From Amycolatopsis azurea DSM 43854 (lineage in GTDB: Bacteria; Actinomycetota; Actinomycetes; Mycobacteriales; Pseudonocardiaceae), in the NCBI RefSeq assembly GCF_001995215.1, contig NZ_MUXN01000020.1:186001-250000 (forward strand): DNA of 64,000 nt, read 5' to 3'. The notes beneath the pieces are model-generated. The model saw only the letters and a program-made list of their open reading frames with translations, did not search any database and was not told the DNA's origin. Below are positions 38,708-48,270 of this stretch, piece by piece. How positions within the stretch are numbered: the stretch's first letter is position 1; every line of letters begins with the position of its first letter. A program made the position numbers and the translations under genes.

Positions 38708-38794
38708 TCGCGTGGTCGCGCAGGCCGGGAGCGCACCGCTCCCGGCCTGCCGGACCCACGGCTCCCACCACGCGATCCCCAGGACGGCACGCCC

Positions 38795-39721
38795 ATGCCC
38801 CAGTACATCCTTCGACGCCTACTCCAACTCATCCCGGTCTTCTTCGGCACGACGTTCCTCATCTACGCCCTCGTGTGGGCGGTGCCCGGTGACCCGTTCG
38901 CCGGCAAATGCGGTCAGGTCGCCTGCCCGCCCGCCTACATCGAGATGATGACCGACAAGTTCAACCTCGACGATTCGATCTTCGTCCAGTACTTCAAGTA
39001 CCTCGGCAACCTGTTCACCGGCGACTGGGGCGAGACCTTCAACGGCGTCTCGGTCGGCGAGCTGATCGGGAACGCCTATCCGGTGACCGTCCGGCTCGCG
39101 CTCATCGCGGTGGCCATCGAAGCGATCATCGGCCTGTCCGCGGGCATCCTGACCGGCCTGCGCGGCAAGGGTTTCCTCGACAACCTCGTGCTGATGTCCA
39201 CCACGTTCCTGATCTCGATCCCGGTGTTCGTCACCGCGATCGTGCTCCAGATCGTCCTCGGTTCGGAACTGGGGATCATCGACGCGAGCGTGTCCGAGGA
39301 CGCCACGATCGGCGAACTGATCGTGCCGGGGATCGCGCTCGGCAGTCTGTCCATGGCCTACATCGCCCGGCTGACCAGAACGAGCATCGCCGAGAACAGG
39401 CACGCCGACTACGTCCGCACGGCCGTCGCGAAAGGCCAGCCGCGCAGCCGGGTCGTCGGGGTGCACCTGCTCCGGAACTCGGTGATCCCGGTGCTGACCT
39501 TCATCGGCACCGACATCGGCGCGCTCATGGGCGGGGCCATCGTCACCGAAGGCGTGTTCAACATCAACGGCATCGGCGGGCTCATCTTCCGCGGTATCCA
39601 GAACCGGGAGGGCGCCACCGTCACCGGCGTCGTCGTCCTGCTGGTGATGGTCTACCTGCTGGTGAGTCTCATCGTCGACCTGCTCTATGCCGTTCTCGAC
39701 CCGAGGATCCGTTATGACTGA
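38795..39721 (+). CDS. ABC transporter permease, DppB/OppB type
   Basis: The 308-residue protein has six hydrophobic helices and begins MPQYILRRLLQLIPVFFGTT, typical of OppB. The conserved EAA loop is RTAVAKGQPRSRVVGVHLLR, with NSVIPVLTFIG just after it. It pairs with the next permease to form the channel. Its last 8 bases overlap the start of that gene (39714), so synthesis is coupled. Confidence 0.94.
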   Translation: MPQYILRRLLQLIPVFFGTTFLIYALVWAVPGDPFAGKCGQVACPPAYIEMMTDKFNLDDSIFVQYFKYLGNLFTGDWGETFNGVSVGELIGNAYPVTVRLALIAVAIEAIIGLSAGILTGLRGKGFLDNLVLMSTTFLISIPVFVTAIVLQIVLGSELGIIDASVSEDATIGELIVPGIALGSLSMAYIARLTRTSIAENRHADYVRTAVAKGQPRSRVVGVHLLRNSVIPVLTFIGTDIGALMGGAIVTEGVFNINGIGGLIFRGIQNREGATVTGVVVLLVMVYLLVSLIVDLLYAVLDPRIRYD

Positions 39722-40667
39722 CCCCAACGTGGCCGGCGGCGTGTCCTCTGTGGACGTCGCGAGCGCCGGAGTCGCCGACGATTCCGCGGTGGCGCACAAA
39801 CCGCGCAGCCTCGGCGGCGACGCCTGGCGGATGCTGCGCAAGCGGCCGTCGTTCATCATCTCCGCCGTCATCATCGCGCTCGTCGTGCTCATCGCGATCG
39901 CGCCCGACCTGTTCAGTTCCCGGCCCGCCGGGTTCAGCGATCTGCTCCACGCCAACGAAGGACCGTCCGCGGACGCCTGGTTCGGTTACGACAACCAGGG
40001 TTACGACGTCTACGCGCGGACCATCCACGGCGCGCGGGCGTCGCTGCTGGTTGGTGTCTTCGCGACGGTGCTGACGATCCTGATCGGCTCGGTGGTCGGG
40101 ATCGTGGCCGGGTACTACGGCCGTCTCGTCGACAGCCTGTTCTCGCGGGTGGGCGACATCTTCGCCGCGCTGCCGTTCGTGCTCGGCGCGATCGTCATCC
40201 TGACCACGTTCAACGCCCCCGGCTCGAATCCGGGCGCGGTCACGATCATCGTGCAGGTGGTCGTGTCGATCGCGGCGCTGAGCTGGCCGGTGGCGATGCG
40301 CATCATGCGGTCGGCGACCCTGGTGGCCAAACAGCTCGACTACGTCAAGGCCGCGCGCGGGCTCGGCGCGAGCACGCCGCGCATCGTGTTCCGGCACCTG
40401 CTGCCCAACACGGTCGCGCCGGTGCTGGTCTACGGGACCATCGCGCTCGGCGCGTTCATCGGCGCGGAGGCGACGCTGGCGTACCTCGGCGTCGGTGTGC
40501 GGCCACCGGTCGTCTCGTGGGGCGTGATGATCAGCGACGCGCGGGACTACTTTCGGGTGAACCCGCACATGCTGTTGTTCCCGGCCGGTTTCGTCACCAT
40601 CACCGTGCTCGCGTTCGTCATGCTCGGTGACGGGATCCGCGACGCGCTCGACCCGAAGGCCCGGTGA
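39714..40667 (+). CDS. ABC transporter permease, DppC/OppC type
   Basis: The 317-residue partner permease has a cytoplasmic N-terminal segment and then helices from about residue 43, including PSFIISAVIIALVVLIAIAP. The EAA loop reads VKAARGLGASTPRIVFRHLL. ATG 39714 is chosen; a longer in-frame start would overlap the upstream gene further. The first ATPase gene follows after 6 bp. Confidence 0.94.
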   Translation: MTDPNVAGGVSSVDVASAGVADDSAVAHKPRSLGGDAWRMLRKRPSFIISAVIIALVVLIAIAPDLFSSRPAGFSDLLHANEGPSADAWFGYDNQGYDVYARTIHGARASLLVGVFATVLTILIGSVVGIVAGYYGRLVDSLFSRVGDIFAALPFVLGAIVILTTFNAPGSNPGAVTIIVQVVVSIAALSWPVAMRIMRSATLVAKQLDYVKAARGLGASTPRIVFRHLLPNTVAPVLVYGTIALGAFIGAEATLAYLGVGVRPPVVSWGVMISDARDYFRVNPHMLLFPAGFVTITVLAFVMLGDGIRDALDPKAR

Positions 40668-40673
40668 TCGGCT

Positions 40674-41666
40674 GTGTCCGACGAAGTGCTGCTAGAGGTG
40701 GAAGACCTCCACGTCGAATTCCGCACGTCCGACGGCGTCGCGACGGTGCTCAACGGGGTCGACTATTCCGTGCACGCCGGGGAAACCCTTGCCGTGCTGG
40801 GAGAATCGGGTTCGGGCAAGAGCGTGACCGCGCAGACGGTGATGGGCATCCTGGACAGCCCGCCCGCCGTCGTCACCGGCGGGGCCGTCCGCTACCGCGG
40901 CGAGGATCTGCTCACCGCCACCGAAGAACGGCGTCGTGAAGTGCGGGGCGGGGAGATCGCGATGATCTTCCAGGACGCTCTTTCCGCCTTGAACCCGGTC
41001 TTCACCGTGGGATTCCAGATCGAAGAACAACTGACCGTCCGGCTCGGCATGTCCAAAAAGGACGCTCGTAAGCGGGCGATCGAACTGCTCGACATCGTCC
41101 GCATCCCGGCCGCCGCCCGGCGGATCCGCGAGTACCCGCACCAGTTCTCGGGCGGGATGCGGCAGCGCGCGATGATCGCCATGTCGCTCGCGCTCGACCC
41201 GGATCTGCTGATCGCGGACGAGCCGACGACCGCGCTCGACGTCACCGTGCAGGCCCAGATCATGGACCTGCTGGCGGAGATCCAGGCCGAACGGCGGATG
41301 GGCCTGATCCTGATCACGCACGACCTGGCGGTGGTCGCCGAGGTCGCCGACCGGATCGCGGTGATGTACGCGGGCCGGATCGTCGAACAGGCCGACGTCA
41401 CCGAGTTGTTCCGCTCGCCGGGGCATCCCTACACCGAGGCGCTGATGGCCTCGCTGCCGCGGCTCGATCTCAAAGGACAGACGCTGGAGACCATCAAGGG
41501 CCTGCCGCCGAGCCTGCTGAACGTGCCGCCCGGCTGCCCGTTCCATCCACGCTGTCCCCGGGCGGAGAGCCGGTGCGAGACCGAACGGCCCGCCCTGCAC
41601 ACCCTCGGCTTCGGCCGGGTCAGCGCCTGCCACTTCGCCGACGAGGTGGTGAGCGGTCGTGTCTGA
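40674..41666 (+). CDS. oligopeptide ABC transporter ATPase, DppD/OppD type
   Basis: The 330-residue ATPase has Walker A GESGSGKS, signature FSGGMRQRAMIAMSLALDPD and Walker B LLIADEPTTALDVT. The C-terminal PPGCPFHPRCPRAESRCETE is a Cys-rich motif typical of OppD/DppD, sometimes seen with an iron-sulfur site. GTG 40674 starts it. Its end overlaps the second ATPase gene by 8 bp. Confidence 0.95.
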   Translation: MSDEVLLEVEDLHVEFRTSDGVATVLNGVDYSVHAGETLAVLGESGSGKSVTAQTVMGILDSPPAVVTGGAVRYRGEDLLTATEERRREVRGGEIAMIFQDALSALNPVFTVGFQIEEQLTVRLGMSKKDARKRAIELLDIVRIPAAARRIREYPHQFSGGMRQRAMIAMSLALDPDLLIADEPTTALDVTVQAQIMDLLAEIQAERRMGLILITHDLAVVAEVADRIAVMYAGRIVEQADVTELFRSPGHPYTEALMASLPRLDLKGQTLETIKGLPPSLLNVPPGCPFHPRCPRAESRCETERPALHTLGFGRVSACHFADEVVSGRV

Positions 41667-42657
41667 GCCCATTCTGCGGGTCGAGAACCTGGTGAAGTAC
41701 TTCCCGGTGCGAGCCGGGATCCTGTTCAAGCGCACGATCGGCCACGTGAAGGCCGTCGACGGCGTCTCCTTCGATCTCATGCCGGGGGAAACCCTCGGCG
41801 TGGTGGGGGAATCCGGTTGCGGCAAGTCCACGCTGGCCCAGGTGCTGATGCGCCTGGAGGAACCCACGGGCGGGCTCGCGACCTTCGAGGGCCGTGACAT
41901 CTTCGCCCTGCGGGGAGCCGAACTCAGGAAGCTGCGGCGCGAGATCCAGATCGTGCTGCAGGATCCGTACACCTCGCTGAACCCGCGGATGACGGTCGGC
42001 GACATCATCGGCGAACCCTTCGAGATCCACACCGAGGTGGCGCCGAAGGGATCGCGGGCGGCGAAGGTGCGAGAGCTGCTCGACGTCGTCGGGCTGAACC
42101 CGGAGCACATCAACCGCTATCCGCACCAGTTCTCCGGCGGGCAGCGTCAGCGCATCGGGATCGCGCGGGCGCTGGCGCTGCGGCCGAAGGTCATCATCTG
42201 CGACGAGCCGGTTTCCGCGCTGGACGTCTCGATTCAGGCGCAGGTGATGAACCTGCTCGGCGAGCTGCAAAAGGAATTCGGCCTCTCCTACGTTTTCATC
42301 GCACACGACCTGTCCGTTGTCCGTCACCTTTCCACGCGTGTCGCGGTGATGTATCTCGGCAAGATCGTGGAAATGGGAACGGAAGAGGAGATCTACGAAC
42401 GCCCGTCGCATCCGTACACGCAGGCGCTGCTGTCCGCGGTTCCGGTCGCGGATCCGGCGCTGCGCGGGCAGCGGCAGGTGATCCGCCTGGAAGGCGACGT
42501 GCCCAGCCCGCTGGATCCGCCGTCGGGCTGCCGGTTCCGCACCCGGTGCTGGAAGGCTCAGGACGTCTGCGCGGATCAGGAACCCGAATTGATCACGCGG
42601 TCCGGTGGCCATTTGTCCGCCTGTCATTTCGCGGAGGAGAAAACTGTCGTCCCCTGA
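41659..42657 (+). CDS. oligopeptide ABC transporter ATPase, DppF/OppF type
   Basis: The 332-residue second ATPase has Walker A GESGCGKST, signature FSGGQRQRIGIARALALRPK and Walker B VIICDEPVSALDVS. Its C-terminal end again has the Cys-rich LDPPSGCRFRTRCWKAQDVC. It forms a heterodimer with the preceding ATPase. The GTG at 41659 overlaps the preceding stop. The five genes from 37088 form a full Opp/Dpp importer. Confidence 0.95.
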   Translation: MSEPILRVENLVKYFPVRAGILFKRTIGHVKAVDGVSFDLMPGETLGVVGESGCGKSTLAQVLMRLEEPTGGLATFEGRDIFALRGAELRKLRREIQIVLQDPYTSLNPRMTVGDIIGEPFEIHTEVAPKGSRAAKVRELLDVVGLNPEHINRYPHQFSGGQRQRIGIARALALRPKVIICDEPVSALDVSIQAQVMNLLGELQKEFGLSYVFIAHDLSVVRHLSTRVAVMYLGKIVEMGTEEEIYERPSHPYTQALLSAVPVADPALRGQRQVIRLEGDVPSPLDPPSGCRFRTRCWKAQDVCADQEPELITRSGGHLSACHFAEEKTVVP

Positions 42658-42732
42658 CTTTAGTGGGGACTTCTTTGATAAGTGGAGAACGCTGACGTAG
42701 TTTTCATGAACCGTTTCTTCAGGAGGCAGGAA

Positions 42733-44451
42733 GTGAAAAGACCCAGATCTCTCGTGATCGCGCTCGCGGTACCGCTGTTCGGTGCGATCGTCGCTACTCC
42801 GGTCGCGTCCGCGCAGCCGGCGCTTTCCGGCGCCGCAACCGAATTCTCCGTCCTGGCGCGTGACGGGCAGAGCGTCGCGTCGGTGGAACGGGCGATCCGC
42901 GCCGCCGGTGGCACCGTCGTGACCAGCAACGCCGCGGTCGGCCTGATCACCGCGACCGCGCCCGCCAACGGTTTCGCCGAACGGGTCTCCGCCGACCGCT
43001 CGGTTTTCGGCGCGGCCAAAGCGAAGCCGATCGGCACCGCGCCGAAGGACGGCAAGGCGAAGGTCAAGCCGAACGTCGTCGAGAAGGAGAGCCGGGGCGC
43101 CAAGTCGGCGAAGAAACCGGCGCAGCCGCAGTCCGTCGGCATGGACCCGCTCGACGATCAGCTCTGGGGCCTCAAGTCGGTCCGCTCGGACCTCTCGCGC
43201 ACCGAGCAGCCCGGTGACAAGCGGGTGAAGGTCGGCATCATCGACACCGGTGTCGACGCGAGCCACCCCGACATCGCGCCGAACTTCGACCGCGCGGCGT
43301 CGCGGAACTTCACGAAGGACATCGTCGCCGACGTCAACGGTGCCGTCGTCGACGGCCCGTGTGAATACCGCGGCTGTGTCGACCCGGTGGACCACGACGA
43401 CAACGGGCACGGCACGCACGTCGCCGGCACCATCGGCGCCGCCGCGAACGGTTTCGGTGTCTCGGGCGTCGCGCCGAACGTGACGCTGGTGAACATCCGC
43501 GCCGGGCAGGACTCGGGCTTCTTCTTCCTGCAGCCGACCGTGGACGCGATCACCTACGCCGGCGACGCCGGTGTGGACGTCGTCAACATGTCCTTCTTCA
43601 CGGACCCGTGGCTGTACAACTGTGCCGCGAACCCCGCGGACACCCCGGCGCAGCAGGCGGAGCAGCGCACCATCATCGAGGCGACGACCCGCGCGCTGAA
43701 CTACGCGCACCGCAAGGGCGTCACCCAGGTCGTCTCGCTGGGCAACCAGCACAGCGACCTCGCCGCCCCGCAGCCGGACGCATCGAGCCCGGGCTACCCG
43801 TCGAACAGCACGCACCCGCGGCAGATCGACAACAGCTGCCTTTCGCTGCCCATCGAGGGCCCGCACACGATCGGCGTCTCGTCCTTCGGTCCTTCGCAGG
43901 CGAAGGCGGACTACTCGAACTACGGCGTCGAGCAGATCTCGGTCTCCGCGCCTGGTGGGTACTTCCGTGACTACTTCGGCACGCCGTGGTACCGCACGGT
44001 CGAGAACCAGATCCTCTCGACGTACCCGCGCAACGTCGGCGTCGCGGAAGGCAACATCGACGCGGCCGGGAACATCACTCCCGCCGGTGTCACCGCCGGG
44101 GTCCAGAAGGCGACCGCCGCCGACGGCCGCGTCGGCTACTACCAGTGGCTGCAGGGGACGTCGATGGCGTCGCCGCACGCGACCGGTGTCGCGGCGCTCA
44201 TCGTTTCGCAGTACGGCAAGGGTTCGCGTGACTTCGGGATGGACCCGGACGCGGTGCAGCGGGTGCTGGAGGGCACGGCTTCGGACATCGCCTGCCCGGT
44301 GCCGCGGACCGTCGACTACCTGAAGGAAGGCCGGGACGCGTCGTTCACCGCGACCTGCACCGGTGACGCTTCGTTCAACGGCTTCTACGGCCACGGTGCC
44401 GTCGACGCCTGGTCGGCCGTCACTCGCGGTTCCCAGTACCTGCGAGGCTGA
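42733..44451 (+). CDS. secreted S8-family serine peptidase (subtilase)
   Basis: The 572-residue protein has a signal peptide (LVIALAVPLFGAIVATPVAS, ending near ASA) and a propeptide of about 100 residues. The catalytic triad lies in VGIIDTGVDASHPDI (D171), NGHGTHVAGTIG (H226) and GTSMASPHATGVAAL (S477). It is an extracellular protease. GTG 42733 is chosen because AGGAGG is 6 nt before it and the signal begins there. It lies just after the peptide importer and may supply it with peptides. Confidence 0.93.
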   Translation: MKRPRSLVIALAVPLFGAIVATPVASAQPALSGAATEFSVLARDGQSVASVERAIRAAGGTVVTSNAAVGLITATAPANGFAERVSADRSVFGAAKAKPIGTAPKDGKAKVKPNVVEKESRGAKSAKKPAQPQSVGMDPLDDQLWGLKSVRSDLSRTEQPGDKRVKVGIIDTGVDASHPDIAPNFDRAASRNFTKDIVADVNGAVVDGPCEYRGCVDPVDHDDNGHGTHVAGTIGAAANGFGVSGVAPNVTLVNIRAGQDSGFFFLQPTVDAITYAGDAGVDVVNMSFFTDPWLYNCAANPADTPAQQAEQRTIIEATTRALNYAHRKGVTQVVSLGNQHSDLAAPQPDASSPGYPSNSTHPRQIDNSCLSLPIEGPHTIGVSSFGPSQAKADYSNYGVEQISVSAPGGYFRDYFGTPWYRTVENQILSTYPRNVGVAEGNIDAAGNITPAGVTAGVQKATAADGRVGYYQWLQGTSMASPHATGVAALIVSQYGKGSRDFGMDPDAVQRVLEGTASDIACPVPRTVDYLKEGRDASFTATCTGDASFNGFYGHGAVDAWSAVTRGSQYLRG

Positions 44452-44466
44452 CCCGCGCATCGGATA

Positions 44467-44499
44467 GAATCCGCGCCACCTGATGGGTGGCGCGGATTC
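44467..44499 (+). terminator. rho-independent-like hairpin after the subtilase
   Basis: GAATCCGCGCCACC (44467-44480) and GGTGGCGCGGATTC (44486-44499) form a perfect 14-bp stem with a TGATG loop, 15 bp past the stop. No strong T-run follows, as is common in actinomycetes. Confidence 0.85.
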
Positions 44500-44637
44500 G
44501 TCGTTTCCAGGCCGACTCCCGGTCGATCGAGCCTGTACTTTACTGTAACGTCACCCGTTCGGGGGACGATGCGAAGACTGTTCGGGGGTATTGGTTGCCT
44601 TCCCGACCACAGGGCTGACCTTTCTACCGGGGGTTTC

Positions 44638-47275
44638 ATGACAGACCAGAAGTACGCGGTTTCCGGCCATCCAGGGCTCGAACAGGCCGCTCGGCGGATC
44701 GCCGACCGATCCTGCGCCGCGGTCTCGTTCGACATCTTCGACACGATCCTCTGGCGGCGGACCCCGCGGCCGGCGGATGTGTTCGGCTTGGTGGCCGCCC
44801 GCCTCCGGAAGGCGGGGAAATGTCCGGAATGGATCTCGGACGCCGATTTCCGCCGGATGCGTGTCAAGGCGGAAAGGATCTCGCGGACGGGGGGAGGAGG
44901 CGCTCGGAAGCGAGGTTTCGCTCTTCGGCATCTGGCGGGCGATGCCGCTTTCGCTGTTCCCCGACGCCACTCTCGACGAACTCGTGCGTGCCGAGGTCGA
45001 CGCGGAGCGTGAGCTGACCGAGGTCGATCTCGACATCGCCGAGCTCATCCGGCTGGCGAAGGACAACGACCTCCCGGTCGTCCTGGTCTCCGACACCTAC
45101 TTCACCGAAGAGCAGCTGGGGCACCTGCTGGACCGGCCCGAGCTGGAGGCACTCAAGGACGCCCGGATCTTCCGGTCCCACGAGCACGGGCTGGACAAGG
45201 CGTCCGGGCTGTGGGACATCGTCCTGTCGGATCTCGGCCGCAGGCCGGAGCAACTGCTCCACATCGGTGACAACCCGGTCGCCGACGTCGAGATCCCGGG
45301 TGAGCTCGGGATCCGGACGGTGCACTACGAGCGGGCCGACGAGGCTTTGGTGGAGCTGCTCGAGCGCGAAGGGGAGCCGCAGGACCCGTTCGGGCCGTAC
45401 TCCCCGGACCTCGACCCGGTCGACGGCGACTTCGGGCTCACCAGCCTCCGCGCGAAGACCCTGAAGGCCCACGCGCCCAGCGGACCTTCGGCGACCCGGT
45501 TCGCCTGGCGGTACGGGGCCGCGGTCATCGGCCCGGTGATGACCGGGTTCGCGGAGTGGGTCGCCCGTAAGGCCCATGAAGCCGGTACGCCGGTCGTGTG
45601 GTGCCCCATGCGGGAAGGCGAACTGCTGGCCGAACTGGTCGAGAGCGCCGCCCGGGCGCGAGGCTGGGACGTCAAGGCCAAACCGGTGTGGCTGTCCCGG
45701 CAGGTCACCTCGATCGCCGCGCTGGACAGCGCCGACCGGCACTCGATCCACGAGTTCGTCCGGAAACGCCATCAGCTGACCGTGCGGCAGCTGCTGGAGA
45801 TGCTGCACCTGAGGGTCGGTGAGGTACCGCATCTCGCGCAGGACCTCGACACCGTCCTGGACAACGACGAGATCGTCGGCCGCCTCGCCGTCGCGCTGAC
45901 CGAAACCCCACACCTGGTCAACCGCCTCGCCGTCACCGCGACGGCCGCGCGGGAGCGGCTGATCCGCTCGCTGCGCGAGGTCGGGGCCCTCGACCGGCCG
46001 GACCTCACCCTCGTGGACCTCGGCTGGGGCGGCACCATCCAGCTCCAGCTCGCCAGGGTGCTGCGGCTGGCCGGGATCGACATCGCTCCCGCGGGCCTCT
46101 ACCTGGCCACCGACAACAGGTCGGAGCGGGTGCTGCTCGCGGGTCTGCGCGCGGAAGGCTACCTCGGTCAGGCGGGACATCCGCTGGAGACCGTCGGGGC
46201 GATCGTGCGCAGCCCGGAGGTGCTCGAGCAGTCGGTGAACGCGCTGTGCGGCTCGCTCATCGACTTCGCGGACGACGGGACGCCGGTGCTTGGCGTAGCC
46301 GCCGGAAGCGACGCGCAGAACGCCGAGCGCTCCGCCATCCACGACGGCATCCGGGCCTTCCAGAGCCAGTGGAACCGCTACGTGACCGCGTCGGACGGGT
46401 CCTGGCCGATCCTGACCGGCATCGGCCGCGACAGGCTGGCGAACATCCTGGTCTCCGCGCTGAAGCTGCCGACCGCCGAAGAGGCGTCGGTGTTCGGGAA
46501 CTGGGAGCACGAGGACAATTTCGGCTCCGAAATGGTCACCCGTGTCCTGCCGGAGGACCTCGTCCCGGCGGTGCCGTACCTGTCGCCGAGCGACCTCGAC
46601 GACCTGGGGATGCGGGACTCGTTCTGGCCCGCCCTCCTCGCGGCGTCCGACCCGCATCTGGGCGCGGCCGCCCGCGCGGTGCGCGCCGGGGTGATCGACC
46701 CGGCGATGTTCGAACCGGCGGGTGAGCCTTCCGCGACTTCGGTGCGGTACCGCACCACCGAGGGCGAGTGGTTCGACGGCGCCGACCGCCGCGTGCGGAT
46801 CAACCACAACGGGCTGTCGTTCGCGCGGATGGACGTCGAGGCGTCCGACATCGAGGAGATCGCGCTGGCGGTGCCGGGCAGGCCCGCTCTCGTGCGCGTC
46901 GACTGGATCGAGGCGAGGGTCATCGCGGGCGGACGGCCCCAGACGCTGCGCTGGACCACTCCCGAGGACTTCGCCCGGGTGCACTACGAGGACTGCACCT
47001 GGCTCGGCGCGAACATGGTCGAGTTCCACTCGCCGCTCGCCGCGATCTGGCTGCCGCTGGCGGCCCGCGCCGGTGCTCCGGTGAGTTCGTTCCAGCTGAC
47101 CGTCGCGTTCGCTATGCTTCCGCGGTCCCGCTCCGGGCTCGGGCACCGCATGCCCGCCGCCGGCCGCACCCAGCGGTTGTCGGCGAAGGTGCGTGACGAG
47201 CTGCGTGAGCACGGCCCGACCGGTCTCGCCGTAGGTGCCGCCAGGATCGCGGTGAGGAAGCTGAGGAATAGGTGA
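44638..47275 (+). pseudogene. HAD-superfamily hydrolase-like gene with a one-base frameshift
   Basis: From ATG 44638 the frame encodes HAD motif I in SFDIFDTILWRR (D32, D35) and continues to the G-run at 44889-44894, where it drifts into a basic, nonsense-like sequence. Omitting one G joins it to the second frame (EEALGSEVSLFGIW...), which carries VLVSDTYF and LLHIGDNPVADV (HAD motifs II and IV). The gene would then encode 878 residues and a large C-terminal region of unknown fold. It may be a sequencing error, phase variation or a real pseudogene. The next gene is stop-start coupled. Confidence 0.8.
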
Positions 47276-48216
47276 CGGATTTCGACTTCGGCACCAGGGA
47301 AGACCCGCACGCGCAGACGAGGGCGGCCAGGAACGCGCCGGTCCTGCTGCACTCCATGTCGGTCTTCCGGGAGATCTTCGAGCTCATCTTCGCGCGGCGG
47401 AAAATCCGCACGGTCGTGGAGATCGGCGTCGAGTCCGGCCAGGTCAGCGGGATCTACGCGGAACTCGGCGCCTCGGAGGTCTACTGTGTCGATCCCGCGC
47501 CCACCGAACGGGTGCGGAAGACGGTCGAGGCCCATGACGCGCTGCGTCTGGTCACCGTGCCGTCGCCCGAAGTCCTGCCGCAGCTGCCGGTCGCCGATCT
47601 CTACGTCCTCGACGGCGATCACAACTACGCCGTGGTCGAGAAGGAACTGGCCTGGATCCTGGAGCACGCCCCGGACGCCGTCGTCGCGATGCACGACGTC
47701 CTCTGGCCGTGGGGAAGGCGGGATCTGTACTACGAACCGTCCGCGCTGGCCGAGTCGGACCGGCATCCGGTGAGCGAAGACGGGCCGACGGTCTGGCACG
47801 ACGATCTCACCCCGGCGGGCTTCGTCGGATTGGGCGCCTTCACCGTCGCCGAGCACGCCGGTGGCGAGCGGAACGGCGTCTTGACGGCCGTCGAAGACGC
47901 GCTGGCCGCGCATCCGGAATGGCGGTTCGAACTCGTCCCCGCCGTTTTCGGGATGGGCATCCTGTACCGGACGGATCGCGATACCGACGAAGGGCTGCAG
48001 CGCGCGCTGCGGCCGTTCACGTCGTCGAACCTGCTGGCCGCGCTGGAGAACAACCGGATCGCGTTGTACACCAGGGTGCTGCAGATGCAGTTCGAGGCGG
48101 CGGGGCAGGCGGGGCACCTCGACCACCTGGCGGAGACCGTCGCCGCGCAGAAGCGCGAGATCGACCGTCTCACCGCGGAACTGCACCGGGCGTGGGCGGT
48201 ACTGCGGTCCAGCTGA
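47272..48216 (+). CDS. class I SAM-dependent methyltransferase-like protein
   Basis: The 314-residue protein has a Rossmann motif I, VVEIGVESGQVSGIYAELGA, then VYCVDPAP (motif II) and LYVLDGDHNYAVVEKEL, as in SAM methyltransferases of polysaccharide or glycan gene sets. The C-terminal 60 residues form a predicted coiled coil (VAAQKREIDRLTAELHRAW). GTG 47272 overlaps the HAD gene stop, so the two act together, perhaps in surface glycan modification. The acceptor is unknown. Confidence 0.78.
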   Translation: MTDFDFGTREDPHAQTRAARNAPVLLHSMSVFREIFELIFARRKIRTVVEIGVESGQVSGIYAELGASEVYCVDPAPTERVRKTVEAHDALRLVTVPSPEVLPQLPVADLYVLDGDHNYAVVEKELAWILEHAPDAVVAMHDVLWPWGRRDLYYEPSALAESDRHPVSEDGPTVWHDDLTPAGFVGLGAFTVAEHAGGERNGVLTAVEDALAAHPEWRFELVPAVFGMGILYRTDRDTDEGLQRALRPFTSSNLLAALENNRIALYTRVLQMQFEAAGQAGHLDHLAETVAAQKREIDRLTAELHRAWAVLRSS

Positions 48217-48220
48217 CGCT

Positions 48221-48266
48221 CTCGTGAGTGGTGAGGACGGTTCTGACCGTCCTCACCACTCACGAG
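48221..48266. repeat. perfect 21-bp palindrome between convergent genes
   Basis: CTCGTGAGTGGTGAGGACGGT (48221-48241) and its exact reverse complement (48246-48266) with a 4-nt loop. It begins 5 bp past the methyltransferase stop and ends 4 bp before the S10 peptidase stop. Likely a bidirectional terminator. Confidence 0.85.
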
Positions 48267-48270
48267 CCGC

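Noticed and set aside
44777..47275. Treating the second frame as a separate gene starting at an in-frame ATG
   Set aside because: The first residues after that ATG are shadow sequence of the first frame. HAD motifs on both sides of the G-run show that it is one interrupted gene.
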